In this document: in pieces, positions 10,716 to 20,131 of the stretch | How positions within the stretch are numbered: position 1 is the first letter of the stretch | Layout of the letters: every line of letters starts with the position of its first letter | Assembly: GCA_916048095.2 (NCBI GenBank) | Contig: OU696572.1 | Span: forward strand, 4,239,362 to 4,303,361 | Reading direction: 5' to 3' | Length of the DNA stretch: 64,000 nt | DNA from: Sacculina carcini | Lineage: Eukaryota > Arthropoda > Thecostraca > Sacculinidae | Program-made: the position numbers and the translations under genes | The notes under the pieces: generated by a model | The model's database searches: none | Told to the model about the DNA's origin: nothing | The model's input: the letters and a program-made list of their open reading frames with translations, nothing else

Positions 10716-11562
10716 GTTCAGTTCAGTTCAGTTCAGTTCGTTTATTGCCAACATATACATGTACATAACAACATTGAGATTACACAATTTCGAGAGGCTC
10801 AGTCTATCGAGTGAAACACTTTTTGACAGACTTAACTATACATAAAATATAAACAGTTGTGGTAATGCAAACACAAGAAATTACTAGAAACATATACACA
10901 TCACATACAAACACACGGAGCTAGAGCACACTTTCAAATACAATCACCTGCGGACAAATGAATTCGCCAAGCATACAAACACATGTTTCCTTTTGGACAC
11001 GCACGTATAACAATAAGGCATAACGAGTGACAAATTTTCATTACTAATTCAACACTTCTTAACTCGCATATAGAGTTATATACATTAACTGATATAACAT
11101 AATTTGTGGCAAATGAAATACATCAAATACTGAATATATATATTTTCCTCACGAGCAGGAAATTGAAATAAATTTTCTGAGTCAGTTTGTGAGTTAAATA
11201 TGTGAGTTTTCAGTTTTTTCTTGAATTGGACTAAGGATTCAAATATTCCTGATTCCTTAAGCTGAGCAGGTAAAGAGTTCCATATCGTGGGTGCGGAGTA
11301 TAGAAAGGAGTTTCTGTAGAGTGTTGTCCTGAATGCAGGCAGCAGCAAATTCAATTGATTGCATCTAGTATTAAATCCATGTGCTTGAAGTTGGAAGAGC
11401 TTATCATCTGTTTGATTGGATTTTAGGCAATCAGAAATGCCGAGTACAGAGAAATATTTCACCACATTAGGGAATTTGAGACATTTTAATTTATTAAAAA
11501 TTTCATCTGTTGGTTCCAATTTTTTCCTATAATCAATAATTCTAACAACTGCTTTTTGTACT
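10716..11562 (-). pseudogene. LINE1 3' part: RT C-terminus and 3' UTR
   Basis: The minus frame from the E1 border to the stop at 11085 encodes the C-terminal domain (KAVVRIIDYRKKLEPTDEIF ... APTIWNSLPAQLKES ... FKKKLKTHIF), typical of LINE ORF2 ends. About 350 bp of 3' UTR and four GTTCA repeats follow. It is continuous with 15936 once E1 and one GTACT are removed. Confidence 0.72.
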
Positions 11563-11938
11563 TGTATTATGTTTATTGTGTATTGCATGGTATTGTATCT
11601 TGTACTATATATAATTGTGTGTGCGTGCATGTGTATTTGTGTGCGTACGTGGGAGTGTGATTTTGTGTACGGTGTTGTGTGCGCGCGCGGAGGTAGCTGC
11701 GTCACACAAGCGCGAGCGATGAGTGCATGCATGCGCGGGTGGTATCCGCCCTGAGTCAACGGTCGCTCGTGCATGCTGGGCAGTGCGTTACTGGTGAAGT
11801 GAGAGTGTGGTGTTTGTGCAGTAGTTTAGAGTGTTGTTCGGTGGAGAGAGTAGTATTTAGTGCATTGTGTTGCGGTGTGATCGTGTGGAATTGTGCTTTC
11901 TTGTTCTTTTTTATTTTTCGTGCTTACATTCAAATACA
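11563..11938 (+). repeat. E1 5' LTR
   Basis: Starts TGTATTATG and ends AAATACA. 376 bp, with no difference noticed from the 3' copy. Confidence 0.92.
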
Positions 11939-11950
11939 AGCTAACCGGCC
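11939..11950 (+). promoter_or_regulatory. E1 putative primer site, complementary to tRNA-Ile 5' end
   Basis: AGCTAACCGGCC follows the LTR directly. Its complement GGCCGGTTAGCT equals nucleotides 1-12 of metazoan tRNA-Ile(AAT) as I recall it (human form). No TGG match to a tRNA 3' end is present. See the findings. Confidence 0.6.
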
Positions 11951-11959
11951 CTTCGAAAA

Positions 11960-12661
11960 ATGGAGTCTTCACGTGGTTTCGACGCTCGCGTGATACCAGA
12001 ATTTGATGGTCAGAGTGACATTGTGGAATGGTGGACTCGCACGGAGATGATGTGTCAGCTCAAAGGCGTCGATGTGATGAGCGTAGTGCCACTACGTCTC
12101 TCAAAAGGTGCGTTTGTTGTGTGGTCCCAACTGCCGGATGAAATTCGCCGTTGCGCGAAAGGAACTCGCAGCGCTTTGTTCTCGGCGTTTGGAGTGGACA
12201 GATTCCGTGCATACGCCCTGTTCACCAGTCGTCGTCTGCAAGAAGGTGAGTCGCCTGACGTATATTTGGCAGACTTAAAAAAGCTTGCAGTTTCATTCGG
12301 TGGCGTATCCGATAATCTGCTGATATGTGCATTTGTAAATGGCCTACCCGATCACGTGGCGACCAGTATTCGTGCAAGCACAGTGTCAGAGTCTCTGTCG
12401 TTGAGTGATATTACGAGCAGAACTCGCATGGTGTTACAAACGACAAAAAGCCCGCCGAACTGTCTAGCCGCCAATGCCGGGTCGCTTTCACCCCGAAAAT
12501 GCTATATTTGCAATCAGACTGGTCACTTGAGTAGAGAGTGCCCCAAAAGGAAATATCGGATGCGATGTTACAATTGTTCCAAGTTGGGTCACATGGCGAA
12601 GGACTGTCAGGGAAACGAGGAAGGAGAGGGTTCGTCAGCGCCAGCACCCTCTCCTCAGTGA
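11960..12661 (+). CDS. gag: E1 Gag, 233 aa with two zinc knuckles
   Basis: Gag builds the virus-like particle and binds element RNA. ATG 11960 is the first start after the primer site. An N-terminal IPEFDG...VEWW block and a helical capsid-like region (residues 1-170) precede two CCHC knuckles, CYICNQTGHLSREC and CYNCSKLGHMAKDC (CX2CX4HX4C, about residues 178-214). The C-terminus is Ser/Pro-rich. The final part overlaps pol, entered by -1 frameshifting at 12610-12616. Confidence 0.88.
   Translation: MESSRGFDARVIPEFDGQSDIVEWWTRTEMMCQLKGVDVMSVVPLRLSKGAFVVWSQLPDEIRRCAKGTRSALFSAFGVDRFRAYALFTSRRLQEGESPDVYLADLKKLAVSFGGVSDNLLICAFVNGLPDHVATSIRASTVSESLSLSDITSRTRMVLQTTKSPPNCLAANAGSLSPRKCYICNQTGHLSRECPKRKYRMRCYNCSKLGHMAKDCQGNEEGEGSSAPAPSPQ
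12610..12616 (+). promoter_or_regulatory. E1 -1 ribosomal slippery site GGGAAAC
   Basis: In the gag frame the codons are CAG GGA AAC, giving G GGA AAC in the X XXY YYZ register. The -1 frame continues as GKRGRRGF into protease. Gag stops 45 bases downstream. Confidence 0.85.
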
Positions 12662-15531
12662 GCAATGAGGCGCTTCCTTCAGTCTCTGTGTTTATTGATC
12701 AACGTGAGTCTTGTGTGCTTGTTGATACCGGTTGTTCTCGCTGTATTGTGTGGAGCGGTGTTTGTAAAACATGGACACCAGTAACGACTCATGTGAATAC
12801 TTTGGGTGGCATGAGCTTTGACTGTTCGGGTGTTGGTGAATGTTGTGTGAGTGTCGAGAAACAGTCAGTTGTTGTAAAAGCACTTGTTGTGCAGCACAAG
12901 CCGATGGGATATGATGCGATTCTGGGAATGAACGCCATATCAGCGCTGGGGGGTGTTTGCGTACGTGCTGACGGTGGGGTGCATTTTCAAGTGAGTACCA
13001 AGGCTGCATACTGTGCTGCGGCTGGTGATATTCTTGAGTCGAAACCTGGACATGAGGCACGGTTCGATGCAGCTAAAAACATGTGGACTTGCAAGTGGAA
13101 GTGGCTTGACGACCACGAGCCGCAGCGTTTGACAAACGAAACTGCACAATATCATGTGAGGCAACACGCCAAGGAGGCATTCGACAGAGAGATCAATGAG
13201 TGGATCAGCAACAAATGGTTGATTCCCTATGATGAAAGTGTACATGGGCCTGCCCGCTGTTTGATTCCACTGATGGCAGTAACCCAAAAGAACAAGAACA
13301 AAGTGAGACCGGTCCTCGATTTCCGAGAATTAAATAAACACATTGACACTCGTTCTGCAGATGCTGACGTATGCAATGAGAAGCTGAGGGAATGGCGGAT
13401 GAAGGGAGACAATGTGTTTATCATGGACCTCAAGAAAGCCTACCTGCAGATATCAGTTGACAGTTCATTGTGGCCTTTCCAGACGGTGAAGTTCAATGGT
13501 GTGTTGTACTGCTTGACCAGGCTTGGATTCGGGTTGAGTGAGGCGCCCATGATCATGCATACGGTGGTCGACTCGGTGATGGCACAGAACGACCAGATAA
13601 GACGTGGGACATCGGCATATGTTGACGATGTTCTCATTGACGGAAACATTGTGTCACCCGAAGCGGTGAAGGAGCACTTTGCCAAGTACGGCCTTGAATC
13701 GAAAGAGATTGAAAAGCTCTCTGACGGAACCCGAGTGCTCGGCTTACACGTGTTTTCGTCAGAGTCTGGCAAGCTGATGTGGAAAAGGGACAATGCCGTG
13801 GGTGAGTGTCCGGAACAGCTCACGAGACGAGTCGTGTTTTCACTATGCAGCACTGTAGTGTCGCATTATCCTGTCGGTGGCTGGCTGCGAGTTGCCGCTT
13901 CGTACATCAAGCGACTTGCATCCGAAGCGACAAACAGCTGGGACGAACCGATTTGTGACTCAGCACTCCAGAGTCATGTGAACGAAGTGATGTCGAGACT
14001 ACAGCATAGCGATCCCGTGAGAGGCGTGTGGAAGATCGATGGTGATTCGGCGAATGTATGGGTGGACGCCAGCAACATAGCCATTGGTGCGTTGGTTGAG
14101 GTAAACGGCGAGACAGTGGAGGATGCTTGCTGGTTGAGAAGGGACAGCCACCACATAAACCTTAGTGAGCTAGAGGCCGTGATAAAGGGGCTTGGACTGG
14201 CGATCAAGCTAAAATTTCGAAAAATTCGGCTTTTCACAGATTCATCCACGGTGCATGTATGGCTCAGGGGACTCCTAACGGCAAAGGAGCGTGTCAGGAC
14301 CACTGCCTGTAGTGAGTTGCTGATCAGGCGCCGACTAGAGATCATCGGTGGATTGTTGGACGAGTACGACCTGACGGTTGAAGTAATGAAGGTGGCGTCT
14401 GAGAAGAATAAAGCAGATTGCCTGACTCGTGTGCCTGGTCACTGGTTGAAACAGGACAAATCAGTGTGTGCCGCAGGTGCTGAACCGACTGACGTGCGTT
14501 CTCGCATCAGGCAGATTCACCACGACGCCGGACATCCGGGCATCCACCGAACGCGGTACTTTTGCCGGAGGAAAAAGCTTTACGTGAGCAAGCGGGAAGT
14601 CGCAGATGTTGTGAGGTCGTGTGACATCTGCAATTCGATTTGCCCGGCGTCAGTGAAATGGAGACACGGGAAACTGAGCGTGAATCAAAACTGGCACCGA
14701 CTGGCAGCAGATTTTGTGCATGTGCGTAATTTATTGTATGTGTCTGTCATCGATTGTGGTCCTTCGAGGTTTTCTCTCTGGCGCAAGGTTCGCAGTCGCA
14801 GCAGCGATGAAGTGGCGGACATTTTCGATGATATTTTTAGTGAGCGTGGACCCCCAAATGAGATACTTCTGGACAACGACACGTCTTTTCGTGGACAGTC
14901 TTTTGTGCGGGCGATGGAACGTTGGGGTGTGAGCATTCGCTATCGGTGTGCTTTTCGCCCAGAAGGAAACGGCATAGCAGAGAGGTCGCATCGGACTGTC
15001 AAGACCATTGTGGCGAGGAAACAGTGCAGCGTGAGAGAGGCTGTGATGCTGCACAATTTGACGCCAATGGATGACGCCGGTCGCAGACCTGTTGATGGTG
15101 TGTATCGATACAGAGTACGAATGCGTGATGAACTCCCGCGACAGCGCAGCACATCTGTTCGTGGCTGCGATTATGAGGTCGGCGATCCTGTCTGGGTGAG
15201 GCAGCGCGGAGACCGGTGTGATGCTGTCGGTCGCAGGGGTACCGTCACAAGTGTCATGTCAGACCTTGTTGTCGCCGTCGATGGCATCAACAGGCACGTG
15301 GGTGATGTCAGACCACGGGCGGAGACGGAGAACGGTGGCGGCACGAACGGATTGGACGAGGCGAGCGGTGACATGGCGGACGATGGCGAGCCTGCCGTCA
15401 TGGTGTACGGTGAGAGGACTGCCGGGACTGATCCGGCGAGTAGCGGTCAGCAGCAGACGCGACCACAGCGACAGAGTCAGCGTCCGGCGCGGTTCAATGA
15501 TTATGTTGTGTATAATTCTAATCGGACATAG
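12610..15531 (+). CDS. pol: E1 Pol: protease, RT, RNase H, integrase
   Basis: This is the -1 frame relative to gag. In order: protease with LVDTGCS (about 12719-12740) and a second ILGMNAISALGG loop; RT with VRPVLDFRELN, DLKKAYLQI, LTRLGFGLSEAP and the catalytic YVDD at about 13620; RNase H with WVDAS, ELEAV, FTDSS and NKADCLTRVP (D-E-D-D); integrase with a HH...CDIC zinc module and catalytic AADF, LLDNDTSF and GNGIAERSHRT (D-D-E). The C-terminal tail contains a WVRQRGDRC...GRRGTVTSV beta-barrel-like segment, and no chromodomain is seen. The frame is open for 973 codons, so the enzyme set looks complete. Confidence 0.9.
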   Translation, partial: GKRGRRGFVSASTLSSVSNEALPSVSVFIDQRESCVLVDTGCSRCIVWSGVCKTWTPVTTHVNTLGGMSFDCSGVGECCVSVEKQSVVVKALVVQHKPMGYDAILGMNAISALGGVCVRADGGVHFQVSTKAAYCAAAGDILESKPGHEARFDAAKNMWTCKWKWLDDHEPQRLTNETAQYHVRQHAKEAFDREINEWISNKWLIPYDESVHGPARCLIPLMAVTQKNKNKVRPVLDFRELNKHIDTRSADADVCNEKLREWRMKGDNVFIMDLKKAYLQISVDSSLWPFQTVKFNGVLYCLTRLGFGLSEAPMIMHTVVDSVMAQNDQIRRGTSAYVDDVLIDGNIVSPEAVKEHFAKYGLESKEIEKLSDGTRVLGLHVFSSESGKLMWKRDNAVGECPEQLTRRVVFSLCSTVVSHYPVGGWLRVAASYIKRLASEATNSWDEPICDSALQSHVNEVMSRLQHSDPVRGVWKIDGDSANVWVDASNIAIGALVEVNGETVEDACWLRRDSHHINLSELEAVIKGLGLAIKLKFRKIRLFTDSSTVHVWLRGLLTAKERVRTTACSELLIRRRLEIIGGLLDEYDLTVEVMKVASEKNKADCLTRVPGHWLKQDKSVCAAGAEPTDVRSRIRQIHHDAGHPGIHRTRYFCRRKKLYVSKREVADVVRSCDICNSICPASVKWRHGKLSVNQNWHRLAADFVHVRNLLYVSVIDCGPSRFSLWRKVRSRSSDEVADIFDDIFSERGPPNEILLDNDTSFRGQSFVRAMERWGVSIRYRCAFRPEGNGIAERSHRTVKTIVARKQCSVREAVMLHNLTPMDDAGRRPVDGVYRYRVRMRDELPRQRSTSVRGCDYEVGDPVWVRQRGDRCDAVGRRGTVTSVMSDLVVAVDGINRHVGDVRPRAETENGGGTNGLDEASGDMADDGEPAVMVYGERTAGTDPASSGQQQTRPQRQSQRPARFNDYVVYNSNRT

Positions 15532-15554
15532 TGATTCTTAGAATCAGGGGGATA

Positions 15555-15930
15555 TGTATTATGTTTATTGTGTATTGCATGGTATTGTATCTTGTACTAT
15601 ATATAATTGTGTGTGCGTGCATGTGTATTTGTGTGCGTACGTGGGAGTGTGATTTTGTGTACGGTGTTGTGTGCGCGCGCGGAGGTAGCTGCGTCACACA
15701 AGCGCGAGCGATGAGTGCATGCATGCGCGGGTGGTATCCGCCCTGAGTCAACGGTCGCTCGTGCATGCTGGGCAGTGCGTTACTGGTGAAGTGAGAGTGT
15801 GGTGTTTGTGCAGTAGTTTAGAGTGTTGTTCGGTGGAGAGAGTAGTATTTAGTGCATTGTGTTGCGGTGTGATCGTGTGGAATTGTGCTTTCTTGTTCTT
15901 TTTTATTTTTCGTGCTTACATTCAAATACA
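15555..15930 (+). repeat. E1 3' LTR
   Basis: Same 376 bp as the 5' copy, followed by the target duplication GTACT at 15931-15935. Confidence 0.92.
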
Positions 15931-15935
15931 GTACT

Positions 15936-18389
15936 TTAATTAAATTGTCCAAGAAAGATGGCCAAGTAAACGCCCACACTGATATACCATAGATAAGTCT
16001 AGAATAACAAAAGGTGTAATACATATATAACATAACTATAATATATATGTATAACATAACATATGTATATATAACTGTATAACATAACTATGTATAACGG
16101 TGTATAACGGTGTATAACATAACTATGTATAACGGTGTATAACGGTGTATAACATAACTAAAATTTCGGGCAATAATTTATCTCTTATTCTATATATTAT
16201 TCCACAATATTTGGATATGTCTATCCCCAATTTTGTAATGTGCGGTTTCCAATTCAGATTTTCGTCTATAATTACGCCCAAAAATGTGGTAGTTTTGACC
16301 CTTTCGATTATTTCATTACCAAGTTTTACGGTATCAATTTTATGTGTCATTGATCTATTCTGAAATACCAAAATTTTTGACTTTTTTGTGTTCAGTCTTA
16401 ATCTATTTCGATGGATCCAAATCTCGACGTCCTGTAGTGCTTTAGATAATCTTTTATGTAAGTCGATAAGATTTTTTGCCGAAACAGATATGCTTGTGTC
16501 GTCCGCAAATAGGGTGAATTCTGCCATTTCCGTAGATTTAAACATATCGTTTATGTATACCAAAAAAAGTGTGGGACCCAAAATTGATCCCTGTGGGACT
16601 CCACAATTTATTATCCTGGTGCTTGAATCACGTCCATTGCAGGAAACAAATTGCTTGCGATTACTTAGATAGCTTTTGAGGAGTTTATTTGGAATACCTC
16701 TTATACCAATATTCCACAGCTTGTCTAACAAAATTTGATGATTTAAGGAATCAAAGGCTTTGGATATATCTAAAAATGCTCCTGCTTTGTATAGTTTTGC
16801 ATCTAAATTTCTGTAAATATTTTTTGTAAAGTGCATTAGAGCTGAGGTGGTTGATTTGCCCTTCCTAAAGCCGAATTGATGCTTAGATAGTAATTCATTT
16901 TTTTCTAAGAAATTGCACAATTATTCTGATATTACCTTTTCAAAAATTTTGCTGAAAACCGGTTAAATCGAAATTAGCCTGTAGTTTCCAGGATCATTTT
17001 TATTGCCCGCTTTAAAGATCGGAATCGATTTCGCTATCTTAAGTCTGTCCGGGAAAATTCCAGTTCGTAATGAAAGGTTGATTATATGTGCAAGAGGTGC
17101 ACTGATTGATTCTTTTATCAATTTTACTGCATTTTTGGTAATTCCATCGTAGCCTTCTGCTGATGAGTGTATTTGTTCAACATATTTTTTAACCTCAATT
17201 TCATTACATGGTGTCAAATATAAGGAAAAAGTAGGCGAGTCAGTCAAAACTCTTTTTAATTATTATTTGGTGGCTGAGTACTGCTGCTAATTGCTGAAAA
17301 ATATTCTATAAATTTTTCAGCTGCCTGCTCTTTGTCAGTTTCGATGACTACTTCCTCCCTTTCGCCTCGACCCAGCAACGAATTAATAATTTTCCATGTT
17401 TGTTTAGGGCTGCCCTGACCGTCCTTAAATTTCTCCTTATAATAATTATCTTTAGATTGACGGAGTAGATTTGTGAGAGTATTCCTGTATCTTTTGTAGT
17501 AATTCCTGTATGTTAACGGCCATTTTTTGCCAGCCTTGATAAACGGTGTCTATTTCTGATACATTTTTTCATGTTAGCAGTGATATACTGATTTTTTACT
17601 GCTTTTTTAGAATGGGTAATTTTGGCTAACGGGAAATTCCTATTGAATATTTCACTGATGGTTTCATGGAAGATACTATACGCGGAATTTGCACATTGAT
17701 TATTGTATACACTATGCCAATCCACATACGAGACTTCATCTATAAAATTTTGTTGATTCGCTGTTTTGCATGATCTAATCCATCTGGTTTGATATCCTGG
17801 TCCAGTTTCAGTGCATAGCTGGAATTGTGACATCACTGGAAAATGGTCTGATATATCGTTCCATATAATCCAATTACATATATTGTTTTCACTTTCGTTG
17901 CACCATATATGGTCTATTATTGACGCCGTATTGTGAGTTACTCGAGTTGGCTTTGAAATTAATGGGTATAAACTTCTACTCATCATTGTTGAAGTGAATT
18001 CGCTCACATTTATATCGCCTTGTTTCGATAAATCTAGATTGAAATCACCAAAAATAAATATTTTATCGTATGATTTTGATTCAATATAGTTAAAAATTGA
18101 TGTGAACTTTTCTTGAAAGTCCTTGAAGCTACCGTTTGGTGGTCTATACAAAGAAGCCATGAATATTTTTTTCCGACTAATGATGATTTCTACTGCGATA
18201 TTTTCCAGGTAAGGCTCAGTGAAGGATATGTCATTAATGACGTGTGATTCAAACTTCTTTCTTACATACATGACTACACCACCACCATATGTGTTCCTGT
18301 GTTGGCCAAACATGTCATAATCATCTAGTTTATATAAGGAGCTGATACTGCGATCTAAGCGCGTTTCCCTGAGTCCAATTACATCAGGT
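15936..18389 (-). pseudogene. LINE1 ORF2 middle: endonuclease and reverse transcriptase
   Basis: From 18389 leftwards the minus strand encodes the APE-type endonuclease (PDVIGLRETRLD, YGGGVVMYVRKKF, FIFGDFNLDLS, DHIWCN, SDHFPVM) to about 17513. A frameshift near 17525, another near 17255 and in-frame TAA codons near 16974 and 16920 follow. The RT palm then reads QFGFRKGKSTTSALM, GAFLDISKAFDSL, GVPQGSILGPTLFLVYIND and LFADDTSIS at 16870-16470. A minisatellite at 16025-16160 interrupts the thumb. EN and RT together form a normal ORF2 order, now disabled. Confidence 0.8.
16025..16160. repeat. TAACATAACTATGTATAACGG minisatellite inside LINE1 RT
   Basis: Units of ATAACATAACTATGTATAACGGTGT-type sequence repeat several times. 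Flanking LINE codons (LPEILVMLY on one side, YYTFCYSRLIYG on the other) show that the array expanded within coding sequence after the LINE died. Confidence 0.7.
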
Positions 18390-19183
18390 TGTAGGCGCTG
18401 CACGCTTGCATATTTTACTTATTTGTTCACGTGTCATGGTAATTAATGCATTGTGTTATTTTAAAGGTGCACTGTTGTTTATATTTATATGTGTGTTATG
18501 ATGTATTAATGTTTTATTTAATATCACTATATAAACGCACAAGCATACATGTCTATATTTGCGGAACGTATGTTATTGCATGTATATGTTATTGAGTGTG
18601 TTGTGCATTGCTTGATGTGTGCAATTCTTGTCTCGCGTCGCGTTCCCTGTACAACATATCATTCTGCGCATTGCGCAAGTAGACCCATGCAGCGCGGATT
18701 TATGTGAGTATCGGACAACTTCCGGTGAGCGCGCTCATTGTCCGATACTGGCATAAATCCGAAATACACTTAGTCACGCGCAGAGCGCTGTGAAGGACCG
18801 CTCATCGCTCGCTGTTAAGTGCCTCAAGATCTCGCCCTTTTCGACCCGTTCATTTTGCCGTGTGTATCATCATCCTGTGTGTATCGTCGATCTGTGTGTG
18901 TCATCGACGACTATTTGTATTGTTTGCGGACGGCGACAATATAGCGTTCGAGAAAACTCGTGTTTTCTGCTAATCGGCCAGATACATCAAGCTGCTCTTT
19001 TAAGAGCATTTAATTGGCGAATAATTTAACCCCGCCTTTTTGAAGGCGCATTGTCAGTTGCGAATTCAACGCATTGTACAGTCTTTGTAAAGACTAAGCG
19101 AATTTAACGCAATTGGCCGAGCGTTTCCGGTGTCGTTGACACACGCGTGTTTGTCAACCTTGGCGTAGCAATGTCTACCAACA
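18390..19183 (+). repeat. E2 5' LTR
   Basis: 794 bp, TGTAGGCGC to CTACCAACA. Contains a long imperfect hairpin at 18695-18761. The Gag ATG (19171) lies within its last 13 bases. Confidence 0.9.
18695..18761. other. Conserved hairpin in E2-family LTR
   Basis: CGGATTTATG (18695-18704) and TATCGGACAA (18709-18718) pair with TTGTCCGATA (18738-18747) and CATAAATCCG (18752-18761), giving two 10-bp stems with a 4-base internal loop. The same structure occurs at 25211-25277 and 51846-51912. Confidence 0.75.
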
Positions 19184-19184
19184 C

Positions 19185-19196
19185 TGGTGACCCCGA
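19185..19196 (+). promoter_or_regulatory. E2 primer-binding site, tRNA-Trp type
   Basis: TGGTGACCCCGA, one base after the LTR, is complementary to the 3' end of tRNA-Trp including CCA, as used by CsRn1 elements and some retroviruses. Confidence 0.75.
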
Positions 19197-20122
19197 GTTG
19201 AACACAGCCACCGACACGCAGATCGCCAGCGCGCAATCGTCCCAGCCTTGCAGGCCAGCAACGACATTCAGACTGCCTACGTTTTTACCTGAAGAACCCG
19301 AAGTTTGGCTGGTCCAGGTCGAGTGTGCTTTCGATGTCGCCGGCATCAACAACGACGAAACGCGTTTCAAGTTGGTGGTCGCCAACTTGCCAGCACACAT
19401 CGCCACACAGGTCCGTGATGTTTTGCGCGGGCCCAAATCTTTTCCGCTCTCAGCACGGCCCTGCAGGAACGTCTGGCTCAATCACACGCCAGTCGCCTTG
19501 AAGCAATGCTTTCAAAGCAGCAGCTCGGCGACCAAAAACCGACGACTCTTCTGCGGTCTATGCGACACGAGCTTTTGATCGCCGGCAACGTACCTGCAGA
19601 CTCAGGGCTGCTCAGGACACTATTTTTGCAGAGACTCCCACAGGCAGCACGAGCGGCCTTGTCCCTACTGCCTGCGACTACCCCTCTCGACGAGCTGGCC
19701 GGAGCTGCTGATCGATACATGGAAGCCAGCGGCATGAATACGCCACAACTAGCAGCCAATCATGTGCAGTCAGTGCCACACGCTCAGGAGAGAACGGACA
19801 ACGGTCGCAGCGATTTGTGCCAAGCTGTATCTTCGCTGGTGGACACTGTCCAACAGCTCGAATTGACCAACAGACGCCTGGAGTCCGCACTGGCCGCGAG
19901 ATCTGCAGAGCGCGAGCCACGATTCGCCCCAAGGAGTGAGAGCCGCGCAAGATCGACATTACGCCAATCTGTTCGTCAGCAGTCGCCATCTCCACGACGA
20001 GGTCAGTCAGCACGAACACACTCACCTGCACAAACGTACGTCCAGCCACCATCAACTCTCTGCTGGTACCACGAGCAGTTTGGCGCGGCCGCGCGTCGCT
20101 GCAGACCACCTTGCTCTTGGTC

Positions 20123-20129
20123 TTTAAAC
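20123..20129 (+). promoter_or_regulatory. E2 -1 slippery site TTTAAAC
   Basis: Gag codons TCT TTA AAC give T TTA AAC in register. With the DNA element removed, the -1 frame reads on into [10 protein letters not shown] and protease, and the zero frame meets TAG at once. Confidence 0.8.
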
Positions 20130-20131
20130 TA

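Larger units (their letters stand above)
11563..15930 (+). mobile_element. E1: Gypsy-like LTR retrotransposon, apparently intact
   Basis: Two 376-bp LTRs (TG...CA) identical by eye bound gag and pol. The 5-bp target duplication GTACT lies at 11558-11562 and 15931-15935, within LINE1. The primer site starts at 11939 with no spacer; a purine run GAATCAGGGGGATA precedes the 3' LTR. Order is gag, protease, RT, RNase H, integrase, i.e. Ty3/Gypsy order, but RT and RNase H wording is divergent and shared with E4, E5 and E7. Identical LTRs and open frames suggest recent insertion. Confidence 0.92.
19171..20129 (+). pseudogene. gag: E2 Gag, CHCC-type, one frameshift
   Basis: ATG 19171 lies in the LTR end, and the frame runs through the primer site (TGDPELN). 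The capsid-like region (LPTFLPEEPEVWLVQVECAF, VVANLPAHIATQVRDVL) is in one frame to about 19435. A net loss of one base then moves it to the frame that continues LSKQQLGDQKPTTLLRSM and ends CWYHEQFGAAARRCRPPC, the CX2HX9CX3C motif of CsRn1 Gags. Before the fold-back element inserted, AAC TAG would have ended Gag directly after the slippery site at 20123-20129. Confidence 0.8.

Noticed and set aside
15531..15943. ORFs within the E1 LTRs repeated at both ends
   Set aside because: LTR sequence is non-coding here; the frames are identical in both copies because the LTRs are identical.
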